Assembly (NCBI RefSeq): GCF_964204865.1 | Contig: NC_135252.1 | Coordinates: forward strand, 11,491,383-11,555,382 | Length of the DNA stretch: 64,000 nucleotides | Source of the DNA: Styela clava | Lineage: Eukaryota; Chordata; Ascidiacea; Stolidobranchia; Styelidae | Direction of reading: 5' to 3' | Part shown: piece by piece, positions 36,775 to 49,004 of the stretch | Layout of the letters: each line of letters opens with the position of its first letter | How positions within the stretch are numbered: the first letter of the stretch is position 1 | Notes under the pieces: generated by a model | Told to the model about the DNA's origin: nothing | The model's database searches: none | The model's input: only the letters and a program-made list of their open reading frames with translations | Position numbers and translations under genes: made by a program

Positions 36775-36960
36775 AATAACCAGAATTCAATTGAATTCGC
36801 CATCTAGGAATACGCTCGCCACCGCATCTCTGATCACCCTGGTAGTTTCACAGGTTCCAATCCCATGCGGGGATAGTTATGTGCGAGAGGATTGCAGCTC
36901 TCCTCCCACTGAGGGTGGTTCACACGACCGCTGGTCGATTAAAAATTTTAGGTAAAAGAC
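36775..36960 (+). repeat. tRNA-derived SINE-like sequence (copy 1)
   Basis: Contains CAGGTTCCAATCCCATGCGG, close to a polymerase III B box (GGTTCGANTCC). GAATACGCTCGCCACCGC lies upstream where the tRNA head would be, and TGAGGGTGGTTCACACGACC downstream. Start and end are approximate. A second copy lies at 38606-38791 inside the tandem duplicate. Confidence 0.45.
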
Positions 36961-38002
36961 CATTGTAGTTTTGAATGTTATGAACTGCGCGCGATGTATA
37001 AAATCCCGTCGTAATCCAAGAAGTGCACTACCTAAGTGCACTTGGATTTTAAATATTCATAATCAGATTTTGCTACACTACTCAGCCACGATTTCAATTT
37101 TATTTAAAACTTAAATATTGCCATTAGATTTAAAAGCATCACATAATTTTTTTACATCAATGATAAGTCTAACTGATTCGTATTTTCGAATCTTGCCATT
37201 AGACAGAACAATTATATCTGAAAAATGTGAAACCACTGAATGTCATTCTTGAAAAAGAAGGCAGACGACTTTATCTATTATTGAATAATGTCCTTTTTCG
37301 TTCATTGTAGCTTATATTTTTTACCAAAAGTCAACAGACTGAAGTTCGGTATTCGTCTGTCTAAAGGCGTCTGGAATTGTCAGTGCTGACTATCTTAGTA
37401 GTGATGAAGTAGGGAAGCCACTTAGTTGGGCAATTATTTGAAAGTACCAATTTTTTCTGGTATCGCAGGAATGTCTTTTAGCACGGTCGAGCATCAGGGC
37501 CAGATGATAGCCTTTAGAGGTCAAGAGCACTTAAGACTTCAGTACCCCATATATAAAAAAAATATTAATAATAAGAATGTAGCTACGATTCCGTGTTATC
37601 TGAAATCGAAGAGGCAGGTTTCAGTATTCCTTACTGATTGAAGGCCGATTTATATTTAATTTACCTTATTTTTTTTCAAATAGTTGTCATAACTACAAAC
37701 ATTTATGAGGTTTAAGTGACACGAGCAAGAAAAACAAGCAAAATTCATTTCAACCGGGCCAATATTGAGGTCTAAATCATCTGACCGATCATTTCATTAA
37801 AACACTGGGGTATTATTGAAAACTTGGTCATGAACATTTCTGTGGTGCCCTCCCTTCCTTAGTGCCCTAAGGTCCCTTTATGGTCAATTCAGCTCTGGCT
37901 ACAACACCTTTGCATTATTATACGCCTACAAATTCGTCAGCCTAATAGTAATAGAGCAAGACTAAATGGAGTTTTAACCCAAACTCATACTTTCAGTAGT
38001 AG

Positions 38003-38186
38003 CGATGAAATGCCATTTAAATGTGTAACGACGGACGCTCTCTAATAGTATTGGGGTCACAGTGAAATTCTATTTAAACGTTCAACGACTGACGCTTTTT
38101 AATAGGGTTGAAGTAACGGCGAAATGCTACTTGAAACATTTAACGACTGACGCTTTTTAACAGTATTGAAGTTGCGGTGAAACGCC
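38003..38186. repeat. 57-bp minisatellite, three units (copy 1)
   Basis: Three degenerate units of 57-58 bp, each with AACGACTGACGCTTTTTAA or a close variant and a GTGAAAT-like start. The same units recur in the second duplicate copy near 39830-40012, and relatives occur at about 54075-54165. Confidence 0.75.
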
Positions 38187-38261
38187 AAACCATCACGAAT
38201 TTTTTCATTAAACACTGGATCGCCATTGGAAAATCGACTATGGAAATTTCTGTGGTGTCCC

Positions 38262-40085
38262 GTTTAAGATAGTATTTAAAATTTTACATAGTGGATATTT
38301 TGAGCTTGGAATATTGTTATGAAGTATGTTCTAATAAAGGCCGCGAGAACTAATTCACAAAAAATATATATTACTCTATTATATATACTGTAATAAATAT
38401 ACAGTTTATAATTATATAGAGGACTTGCACCGGTCACGTGACTTTGTTTACTGGTATGACAAACTACTGTTATTGCCTTGTGTAAGGAATTAATCATCAA
38501 TTGCCATAAGGTACCGGTATTGTTTCCCTAGTTAGCAGGTAATCTATTAGTAAGTGTGAAAAGTTGAATAGATAACTAAAGTTTAACGCCACTGCTCATG
38601 CAAATAATAACCAGAATTCAATTGAATTCGCCATCTAGGAATACGCTCGCCACCGCATCTCTGATCACCCTGGTGGTTTCACAGGTTCCAATCCCATGCG
38701 GGGATAGTTATGTGCGAGAGGATTGCAGCTCTCCTCCCACTGAGGGTGGTTCACACGACCGCTGGTCGATTAAAAATTTTAGGTAAAAGACCATTGTAGT
38801 TTTGAATGTTATGAACTGCGCGCGATGTATAAAATCCCGTCGTAATCCAAGAAGTGCACTACCTAGGTGCACTTGGATTTTAAATATTCATAATCAGATT
38901 TTGCTACACTACTCAGCCACGATTCCAATTTTATTTAAAACTTAAATATTGCCATTAGATTTAAAAGCATCACATAATTTTTTTACATTAATGATAAGTC
39001 TAACTGGTTCGTATTTTCGAATCTTGCCATTAGACAGAACAATTATATCTGAAAAATGTGAAACCACTGAATGTCATTCTTGAAAAAGAAGGCAGACGAC
39101 TTTATCTATTATCGAATAATGTCCTTTTTCGTTCATTGTAGCTTATATTTTTTACCAAAAGTCAACAGACTGAAGTTCGGTATTCGTCTGTCTAAAGGCG
39201 TCTGGAATTGTCAGTGCTCACTATCTTAGTAGTGATGAAGTAGGGAAGCCACTTAGTTGGGCAATTATTTGAAAGTACCAATTTTTTCTGGTATCGCAAG
39301 AATGTCTTTTAGCACGGTCGAGCATCAGGGTCAGATCATAGCCTTTAGAGGTCAAGAGCACTTAAGACTTCAGTACCCCATATATAAAAAAATATTAATA
39401 ATAAGAATGTAGCTACGATTCCGTGTTATCTGAAATCGAAGAGGCAGGTTTCAGTATTCCTTACTGATTGAAGGCCGATTTATATTTAATTTACCTTATT
39501 TTTTTTCAAATAGTTGTCATAACTACAAACATTTATGAGGTTTAAGTGACACGAGCAAGAAAAACAAGCAAAATTCATTTCAACCGGGCCAATATAGAGG
39601 TCTAAATCATCTGACCGATCATTTCATTAAAACACTGGGGTATTATTGAAAACTTGGTCATGAACATTTCTGTGGTGCCCTCCCTTCCTTAGTGCCCTAA
39701 GGTCCCTTTATGGTCAATTCAGCTCTGGCTACAACACCTTTGCATTATTATACGCCTACAAATTCGTCAGCCTAATAGAGCAAGACTAAATGGAGTTTTA
39801 ACCCAAACTCATACTTTCAGTAGTAGCGATGAAATGCCATTTAAATGTGTAACGACGGACGCTCTCTAATAGTATTGGGGTCACAGTGAAATTCTATTTA
39901 AACGTTCAACGACTGACGCTTTTTAATAGGGTTGAAGTAACGGCGAAATGCTACTTGAAACATTTAACGACTGACGCTTTTTAACAGTATTGAAGTTGCG
40001 GTGAAACGCCAAACCATCACGGATTTTTTCATTAAACACTGGATCGCCATTGGAAAATCGACTATGGAAATTTCTGTGGTGTCCC
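38262..40085. repeat. 1.83-kb direct tandem duplication, copy 2
   Basis: Second copy of 36431-38261. It differs by scattered single-base changes and two small deletions: 6 bp at the CCTAATAG site and 1 A in a poly-A run, which explain its 7-bp shorter length. Open frames in both copies are identical non-coding by-products. Confidence 0.95.
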
Positions 40086-41116
40086 GTTTCCTTGGTGCCC
40101 TTTGCACGTGCTTTTTTGCTTTTAGTCAATCCAGCCCTGCCCGGCATTCACACTCACCAAGCTAATTCGGCTAGCAAACTACAAGCAAAGTTTGGTGCAT
40201 CTCGCTCTGGGTTCGGCGGGATAGCAACAGTTATACTGCTTACTATTATATCAGTAATAAGATAAACACCCTGACTTGTCACATATTTTTGATACTAGTC
40301 ATTGCAAATATATATCACAAAGATTCGCCTGAAACCGTTGGCCCGGTAGACTATAAAATATAAAGTCTCCGGTGTACCGTGTATGGCAACTGGCCTACAA
40401 ACTAGACATTTGTCACCATGGCGAAGAAATAATATCTATTTACAATCACGACGGTAACAGCACAAACACTCTGACCTGATATTGTTGCATAAGTATTTTT
40501 CCAGAAATTTCGTAGCCATGGGGCCGTTCATCCGACAATAGACGAATGCCCAGCATATCACAAAGTTTGGCGTGACTCGCTCTGTGTTGGATAAATGAGT
40601 AATTCTTACTTATACCTTGTCCGCTGTTTTATTAGCTCAAAGCAGCTGGCCTAGAAGGCTACTAATCCGAGTCTTTTGCTCTTAAGTCCGAGAAAAAATA
40701 TGAATTAAAACTGAAATAATATTATATCTATAGTCTGTGAATGTGTTTTGATCGAACTTGTAAACGTCATCGTGTAAACTGTAATACAAATGAAGAATAT
40801 CTGATAACACGCACATTCAATTTTATGTTCCATGTTTTATTATAGTTTTCTTTCCTCATTGAGTTTTCTAAAAAATTCAATCTAGTCGTTTCATATAAAA
40901 CGACAACTTGACATTCTTATGAAGTTTAGAATTTTATTTACAAGGTTTGACGTGTACGTCATGTAAAACTAAAGATAGTGTAAAAGGAGAACATTGATAT
41001 GAATTATCAAGAAAATTGCATTGAATAATTAATGGAAAATACGTAATATTATGTCATAGCGTCATGATGTCTATCCTGTACAATTTATCGAACAGACATT
41101 CATTCCAGTGACCAGT
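40086..41116. other. gene-free stretch
   Basis: Intergenic DNA between the tandem duplication and the last exon of LPMO gene 2. The start repeats the TTTCTGTGGTG-CCC wording of the duplicated unit. No gene or RNA was found. Confidence 0.45.
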
Positions 41117-44100
41117 TTACACACCCTTTGTCTGCAAAAAGAGATTTATCGTGCAGTTAGTATCATGCAACAAAATGTTTTGTACCCGAGTAAATAATAA
41201 CTATTTGAAATATTTGGTGGATATTCAATTCATCAAAATTACAAATGTATTTATAGCATTTACTCTAGCTTATTTTCATACGCTCATTCGATGGAAAATC
41301 TTAATATGCTAAGCTATATGGTACTAACCCCACAATCAGGAGGTACGTTGTACGGGTGATCGCATGCTTGCCTCTCTTGGTTCCAGACAGTCCCTAAAGA
41401 ACATTTATATTCATAGGCTACTCCTCCCGAGCAAGTATAGAACGAAGTGCAGTCTTTCATTTTTCGTCCAGTTTCGTTAGTCTGTCAACGCAAAGAAAGT
41501 TCTTGTTTTGCTGTTTCTGATAAACCGTACTAAATATTTCACAGAGAGTCATAGGTTGTCAACATAAGGGTTTAGGAATTGCAAAAGTTTGGTAATAAAT
41601 GTTTCACTGCATGATAAGTACATGCACAACTGGAGAAAAGCAAGGATATAGTTTTGCAAATATCGAATATCTGAACAAACGAACTGCATTCAGGAGTTGA
41701 ATAACTGTATCTGTATTTACAAGAAAATGTCTGATAGCAGCTCATAGTTTCAACTTAAATTTGTTGGAACTAAACTAAAATTAGTTGTTATATCAAACTT
41801 TCAACTACTTGATAGGCTAGGATTTTTTTAAAACGATAAGGTAAAAATTTAATGAAGCCTGATACCAAATTTATTCTGGACATTTGCGCGTAGCTGCACA
41901 AATAGAAGTCTTCTCAGGAAGGGACGTATTGTCATTCAATGGTAACATTTTACAATCTTGAAAATCGGCGCTCACCCCACATATAGCCTCACTTGAACTA
42001 ACTGTTGTTGTAGTCTTAGTTGTTGTAGTAGTTGGCGTTGTTGTAGTACTCATGATAGAAGACAGCAAAGGCGATCTCGTTGTAACAGTCTTGAATAAGG
42101 AAAAAAGTAAAGATTCTACGAACAATAGTCCAAATTGAATGAAATTAATTCTCAAGTACCGATAGTATAAATTTTGATATAACGGCGTCATATGCTGCTA
42201 CATGCCTAGGCAAACTCGAAACAACATGGGAGCATCTCCGGGTATCCATTCAATTATGTTTATAAAATTGTCCACTTGAATGGCAAAAATGGCTCTGGTG
42301 AGCACTCATAACTGTTGTAAATTTGGTACATTGTCAACTATAAGAGTAATCTCCAAGCTTGTCCATGGGACATATTTTTCTGTCCCATTCCCATCCCATC
42401 CCATGGGATTCCCATTGGAAATTCAATAAAAAATATCAAATTTAGGTTTAGCAACTACCAAATAAGACTACATGTACGAATAGACATGCAAAACAACAAA
42501 ATTTACGGACTTGGTTAACTTCGTATTCATAACTATTATACATGTGCCCATCAGTCCTTTCACGAAGTATATTGTTAATGCCGAATATATTCTGCTCTTT
42601 ATAACTAACAAGAGAACTATGCACAATATATGGGCACGAGGTCCATAACAAAATGTTTTACCATAATTTCCCCCAAAATCATACGGTTTTCGTGCCCCAC
42701 GTGTCCCATGGGAAATAAAAAGAGTGCTGTCCCATCCCATTAGACGTTTCCCATGGAAATCCTATTCCCATGGACAAGCCTGGTTATCTCACTTTAGCAG
42801 TCGAAGAGACTTCAATTGAACTAGCTCCAATAGAGATATCGGCACATCCATAAAATTCTTCCTGATCTCCGCAACCAACGCAGCAGGCGCCATTGTTATC
42901 ACATCCCCAAGAATTTCCTGTTTTATTATTCAACATTCTTATCACTTAATTAGGCTAATACTTTAAAATGGATTCTATCTCAAAACATATTACTCACAAA
43001 ATGAATATGTTTCCTCCATATTCTAACCATTTTAGTCAAAAATATTTATACGAATACGTTCGTAAATATAAGCTTTTTAAGTAAATATTACTTTTTAATA
43101 AACATTATTTTAAACTGAGTTGGAGCATAATAGTTGCCGATAAAAACATCATTTTATCTCCAGAGAATAAAAAGGTTTGTTCTACTGCTTTCATCGTGCG
43201 CATTTTATACTGTTTCAAACTGTAACTACAGTTATTTACCAGTGTGATATCTCCACTGCAACACACATTGATTACATTCCACGCCATCAGGAAGTTTTAT
43301 AGGGACACTGTAAATTTGATTTCCGTTTTCTGGGAGAATCCATCTGGTATCTTCTGGACTTGCAGTATGAAGCAGGTACCTTAAAATATCTTTGAAGTTA
43401 TGTTACTATAAAATCGGGGTAGAAAGTTCATAAAATCCGATCATGGTGTTTAGATGCAGTAGCGTATCTAAGGTATGACAACCGTGGCCTGTGCCATGGG
43501 CGCCGTTAGGATAGGAGCAAAAGGTTTTAATCGTAAAATATTTGATAGGTATGTGATACTATATTATAACAAGCGTGTCATACGTAACACAAAAATAATT
43601 ACGTTTTGTAGTAAAACCCTTTACGGAAAATGTAATTCAAAATTTTCTTGTCTGGTACTCGATTGCTCATTGTTATTTTTTATTAACACAATACATACCT
43701 CAACTTCTTTTTTAATTCAATGAAGTAGTTCAATGAACTATTAACAAATGGAATTGTATATTAAAATCAATACTACACATTTGAAATTATTCTCACCAGT
43801 TCTTACAAGTCGCGACTGAAACGGATGGTTTGTCCCATGGACACAGACGAAATTCGAAATATCCTTTGTGATGAGCAGTTATTTGGACTTGTGCTGTAAC
43901 CCATTCACCTGTCGAAATGAGTTGGCATTGGCTAGAAATATTTGGCTGAAATAACGTTCAGAATTTATATCAACTATCAAATATTACTGTTGAGTTAACT
44001 AAATGTTTCTAGAATAGTAACAAGAGCATGAATGCCTGAATTTTGGTAATGTTGTGTTATGATTCCTTTCGCATATTTTCCTCCAGCTTCATTTTCTTTA

Positions 44101-44881
44101 ATTGCTGCATCATATGGATCACCACATATCCCGCATGTCATGTGAAGTGATTGTTGATGCTGAATATATAGTTATATATAGAATATATATAATATAATAT
44201 ATATATTATTATATAGAATGTCTATTCAAATTATTCTGGTCGTTTTAGGACGAAAAACATTTTTACAACCCATTGAATTTACTGTAGTGCATACGTTATG
44301 ATTCAAATAACCATTATATTTAATTTTATCTATAATTTCTCAAGGCATATAAGTTAAACAAATCATAATTACCAACTTACCGTGCTTTTATATAGTTTAC
44401 TAACCAAAAACATATTTGGCACACAATGACTGCTTTCAGTGTTGTTATACGACTTTGCTTGTAATGAATAATTTGATACAAAATCACACTTACAGCAAAT
44501 CCACCACAAAACAATTCATTATCCTGATAATTTTCTTCAACTAATTCCCTTTGTGATTTAGTAAGACCTAACTCATCTTGGAATCTCCATATTGTAGAAC
44601 GTGATACCGGTTCAATCAGACGTCCATGTCCTTCAACCAGAGAAAACAAAAATAGGACACACATCACTGCAATAAAAATGAATTTTCTTGGTTAAAACTA
44701 TCCATAAATTTTTAAAAACTAATTTTGTAGTCATATAATTTTTAATTTCCGATTTTGTATAACTCTAAATTGAGTCCGAGAAAAGTCAGTAATAAAAATA
44801 AAATATTGAATTGTAAATATTAAATTTTCTTTGTATAAGCGTAAAATTATTCTTACTTGAAGTAATGATCAATTTCGTCAT
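41117..44881 (-). CDS. AA15 lytic polysaccharide monooxygenase with CBM14 domain (gene 2)
   Basis: Tandem paralogue of gene 1, also predicted to be a secreted copper oxidase of chitin or cellulose. Exons in coding order: 44857-44881, 44494-44666, 44036-44159, 43797-43908, 43240-43379, 42793-42917, 41976-42089, 41329-41481 and 41117-41131; 326 aa. The signal peptide ends near VEG-21 and the mature chain begins HGRL (His22, copper ligand). The second ligand is His121 in TAHHKGYFEFRLCPWD, with Phe213 axial in CGDQEEFYGCADI. NELFCGG, TCGICGDPY and CNQCVLQWRY are conserved. A Thr-rich linker (TTTTPTTTTTKTTTT) precedes CBM14 with cysteines 270, 282, 288, 298, 311 and 321. The last 15-nt exon encodes TKGV. 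Exon order and intron phases equal those of gene 1. Exon 3 appears to end at a G|GCATTC site, a GC-type donor. A hAT element sits in the intron after exon 6. Confidence 0.9.
42354..42782. mobile_element. non-autonomous hAT element (CAGGCTTGTCC family) in an LPMO intron
   Basis: Inverted termini CAAGCTTGTCCATGGGA and TCCCATGGACAAGCCTG. Flanks GTAATCTC (42346-42353) and GTTATCTC (42783-42790) match at 7 of 8. Internal CCCATCCCATGGG runs recur at the other end. The right flank duplication ends two bases from exon 6 of LPMO gene 2, so it covers positions +3 to +10 of the intron. A fragment of the same family is at 9115-9216. Confidence 0.85.
44160..44220. repeat. AT-rich palindromic tract
   Basis: Runs of ATATAT, partly self-complementary, directly upstream of exon 3 of LPMO gene 2. 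Low complexity only. Confidence 0.6.
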
Positions 44882-46762
44882 TGTGAACTGTGAAGTATAT
44901 CTTTTACCCCAGTAAAAATGTATGATTTCTACAAAGGTATCTAGCTAACTGATCTATATTGAGCTTGTAGCAGGAATGTGTGTTCCACAGGAAAAAGAAA
45001 TGTGGAGTTTTGAAGTTTTAAACAAAGTGCTTAACCTCGGACCGACATTCTGTTAGTTCTTTATGTTTATAAGTTAGCTTATAGGCGTATCACTCCTTCA
45101 ATAATCATTTCATTTTAAATAAAATTCGGTTATGAAAGAAAGGTCAACAAGTGGATATTTATGATTGATTCTATAGAAAAAAGGCAAACAGCTTGAACTG
45201 ACACATTTATGATTAAAAATTGAGAAATAACAATTTTGCTGTGGGTTGCTCTAAAGTATATGATGACCAACAAATAAATGTGTGGAAGCATGAATATTTT
45301 TCACTGTCACGCATATTCATTTTTTATTGAGATTAATTGCACAGATAATACATTTATTCGTATATATATGTATATACTGTTATCATTGTGCATATATTGG
45401 ATTAGATAACTGGATTCCGCCATTGGTCAGAGAACAAATTTGTTTTGCTAATTCCCAGGAAACGTACTTCGATAGAAATTTGTAAATTAAACAAAATTTA
45501 TTTCAGGACATTAATCTTATGACTGTAAACAGTCATACCAGCGATAAGTTTGCTAAGATTTAGGCTGCAATTATGGTAAAATATAGTCTGTAAATGGATT
45601 TCACCGCTTCTGAGTTCTACGTACCAAAACCGAATAAATTTGAATTACCGCAAGCATATTGTTCTGAAATATAATTGTTTGAAACTGCTACTTCGAAATC
45701 GCTATTTTTTTGCCACAGTTTTCTTATTAAAAAGTTACACGCGCATATATCAAGTTTTGACTTTCATTCTGATTTTATGCCTTTCTATATAAATAAAAAA
45801 TTGCCGGAAACGTTAAAGTTATAGCGATAAATCGTAATATATTTTTTTCTATTTTCTCATTCTGATGAAATTGTATTCCGACTTTCCGTAGAGGTTGTTG
45901 TGATGTAGTGGACGTACAATATCGAATATGGTATAAATGCCACAGGTAAATACATTATTTGCAGTGCTGTTAGAGAGTTTTCTTGTGAAATACAGTGTTT
46001 TCACAACAAAGTCGGGCAGCCTTTTTATCTTGTTAATACTTGTTATTCAAAACGAGCAAATCAATACTGTACAAATAAAAAAAATAAATTGGATTAAAAG
46101 TTACGATCTTCCAATGCCAAAAAAATGAAGTGAAATTTTCAAAATTTGAAAAAAACAATTAAAAAAAATCTTTGTCATATTTTGGGTTTTTAAAATACTT
46201 AGTACTATATGACACAATTTATAAAGAGGCGTCATTTATACTTTTTTTTATTATTTATAATCATTTCATTGCTGATAAAGCAAATGCGGAATTCACGTTT
46301 AAATCAGATAATTTATATTGTTTATTTAGTAACAATCTAAGCACATAATAACCATGCTTCTAAATAAACGTGCGGCAATTGTGATAATTGTTTCACTTCG
46401 CTGTCACGCGAGCTCGTAATTTTCGCTGATTTGTTGAATAAATACCATCATTATTTATTTTTCGCTTTTTCATATATTGTATTTGGTATCGCAATCACCC
46501 AATTGGACAGAGAGTAAATATGTTTGGTGATCCGTCATTGATGAAAGCTTATAAACCGTATCATATATATCCACAAGTATTTCTCAAGTAAGCGTTTAAA
46601 CCCGATTTAAAAGAATTAATCCTAAAACGAAATTGAGGATATTCTCAATAATGTAGATATATCAATGACTCTTTCACACACCATTTGATTTTTTGACGTG
46701 TTTATAAGCATCCAAATTAATTGTTGAATTGTAACTAATTTATTGTAGCTGCTACATCAACG
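44882..46762. other. gene-free stretch upstream of LPMO gene 2
   Basis: AT-rich DNA that should include the LPMO gene 2 promoter. No convincing core promoter, exon or repeat with defined ends was recognised. Confidence 0.45.
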
Positions 46763-46770
46763 CCTTATAT

Positions 46771-48007
46771 CAGTGTTTCCCAACCCCTTTTGGTCGCGGA
46801 CTATTTTCTCACCCGCGAAAACCTTTGCGGACTCAAAGTGCGTTTATTGCAACCTGTGCGAAGAAGCAATAAAATCAAATACAACAGAATTATAACGAAT
46901 TTCAAAATCGAAAATTCGCCGCAATTACGCGTTCGTTAAAAAGAGCCGACGTTTTTAGTGTATGATTGGCTTTCTGTTGCACAATATTCAATCCAATGTC
47001 TTTATTAATTTAATTGTGTTCATGGTTGCGTCGACTTACGACAAGGTGAAAGCATATCTTCTTTAAAATGCCAATCGGCAATCTGTGAACATAATAATGT
47101 GAGACTATATTGCCCGATTATATTTAGTTTTGTTACATATTTTTGCGATTTTGCAAACTTGTTATCGTCGTTAGAAAAATCTCACTATCTGTTATAAATT
47201 TCCAGAAAGTACAACTTGATTCAGTACTTAATAAAAATATATTTTATTCTGTGATTGTGTTGGCGAAATAAAAGCAATACTACAGAAAATATCATGACAA
47301 TCCATGGACACAAAAATGCGTGGTAAAGGGCCCGATTATATTTTGTTTTGATTCCTATTTTTGTGAATTCAACAAATCTGAGCTGTTCGTACAACACTTA
47401 CTATAGTACTGTACGGCGTATCAATGTTGATGCAGTAAAGCAAACAATCCTGAGGGAGGATGCCCTGGTATACGAATACTACGGTAGCACCCGAAATTTT
47501 GCGATTTGCAATGTCTAAAAAAGCGTTTTTAATCAGTCGCGGACCATCATAAAACGAAACTTATGGTGTTCTCCGTTTTGTATTGCCGCTTTTCAATTTG
47601 GAAAATTCGGGTCGCCACTATTTATCGACGCGTGTGCCGACTTGTGTGTTTTCGTCGAAAATTCGTGAGTGAGTTGTGAAATCCAATCGTTTGATTAGGG
47701 GACGTGCACAAGTGCAAGTGACCTGTCGCGTCACCTGTTACCAAATTTTCGAATATTAAATTGCTATTCTAATAGTTGAATATATGCCCAGCCCTACTCA
47801 GTAACCAGTAATTATTGACTTGATTAATGTTATGTGAATAAACTTGCTTTTTATGTTTTATGTAAATTCCAACGTAAATCGTAATTTGGCTGATAGTTAA
47901 GTTCCGCAAAATCGTTTGCGGCTCGCACGAATTTCTGGCTCGTTGCGGACTCATTCAAACGCTCCGCGGACTCATTTGACACCGCGGACTCGGGTTGGGA
48001 AACACTG
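46771..48007. mobile_element. hAT element, 1.24 kb, non-autonomous
   Basis: Near-perfect termini CAGTGTTTCCCAACCC and GGGTTGGGAAACACTG with a perfect 8-bp duplication CCTTATAT (46763-46770 and 48008-48015). Both ends carry several GCGGACT motifs, a probable transposase-binding array. The interior has no transposase reading frame. Confidence 0.93.
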
Positions 48008-48015
48008 CCTTATAT

Positions 48016-48902
48016 CAACGCTATATTACGTCTTGATGGTCGGACTACATATATCGAACCTCGACAAATCTAGGTTATTAATAGACTTGGAAATTTTTGT
48101 ACTGCAATCCTTGGATTTTCTTCTACTTTGAGCTATACGAATGTATAGTACTGAACCAAAGGCTATTGATACTGATATAAATAAATATAGAAGTTTGTTT
48201 CGATTGTGTTATAATATTTTGCACTGAGGTCGTGTTTCCTCATGCATTACCGATCAATAAAAAGACGCAAACAAACAAACAAAGAATTGACACTTTTCAA
48301 CGTAGCAGGGAATGTGAAAGAAACCAAGGCAGCACCTAAGGCCAATACAAAAATAAGAGCAAAGAAGTGACTGGAAGCATTTGGCGCCCATCAACAGCCT
48401 AAACCTTAAAAAAACTTGACATTTTTCAACGTAGCAGTGAATCGATCCAATTTATTTGGAACAAATCGACGTCATTCTAATTATGATTTCATTTATCTTA
48501 TGCAATTTCACGACCAGAACAAGGTATTGAAATATATGTATTTTAATTCGGACCACCTATATGTATATATACACTATCATAACTCATTGCGCTTTAACAA
48601 TTTTAGCTTAGAGTAATAACGCGTTTACAATGTGAACGAACATTTTGTTTTAACTTCCATGTGAACGGAGAACTTTTAGTATCATTTTGATATTATGTTA
48701 AAAAAAACAGATAAAATATCTGGTGTAAATTTTCAAATTACACCCTGTCGAGTTTACTGATAATTATGCGGGCCCGGAGCGTTTGTTATTTGTGCGCAGA
48801 GAACGCTAGCCTTCTCGGTCTAATGAAATATGATATAAGGATTCAGGTTTATCTCTCAAAAATTAAAATGCAAACTGAATTTTATGTTCATTGAAATTTA
48901 TT
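48016..48902. other. gene-free stretch
   Basis: Between the 1.24-kb hAT element and the 3' end of the lectin-like gene. No exon or RNA supported. A near-repeat of TTGACA-TTTTCAACGTAGCAG occurs at 48286-48309 and 48415-48437. Confidence 0.4.
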
Positions 48903-48908
48903 TTTATT
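48903..48908 (-). promoter_or_regulatory. poly(A) signal of the lectin-like gene
   Basis: AATAAA on the minus strand, about 97 bp beyond the stop codon at 49005-49007, within a TTTATTTTTATT block that offers two overlapping hexamers. Confidence 0.45.
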
Positions 48909-49004
48909 AATTTTTGAGCCTGCAAAAAATAGACAATAATGTGTTTTTCTTCAATTGCTCCAAAATCACATAAATTCTTTCCTGGTTGCATGAACACTGA
49001 GCAT

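Larger units (their letters stand above)
36431..38261. repeat. 1.83-kb direct tandem duplication, copy 1
   Basis: Nearly identical to 38262-40085 at an offset of 1831 bp. The junction carries GTTT, which is also found at both outer ends, consistent with a microhomology-based duplication. The copy contains a tRNA-derived SINE-like sequence and three 57-bp units. It lies 166 bp upstream of the start codon of LPMO gene 1. Confidence 0.95.

Noticed and set aside
36445-38786. Pairs of identical open frames of 74 and 62 codons
   Set aside because: Identity comes from the 1.83-kb duplication, and the frames cover the SINE-like and AT-rich parts of it.
41871-42191. 106-codon frame as a separate Thr-rich protein
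   Set aside because: Its centre (41976-42089) is the linker exon of LPMO gene 2 with good splice sites; the flanks are intron.
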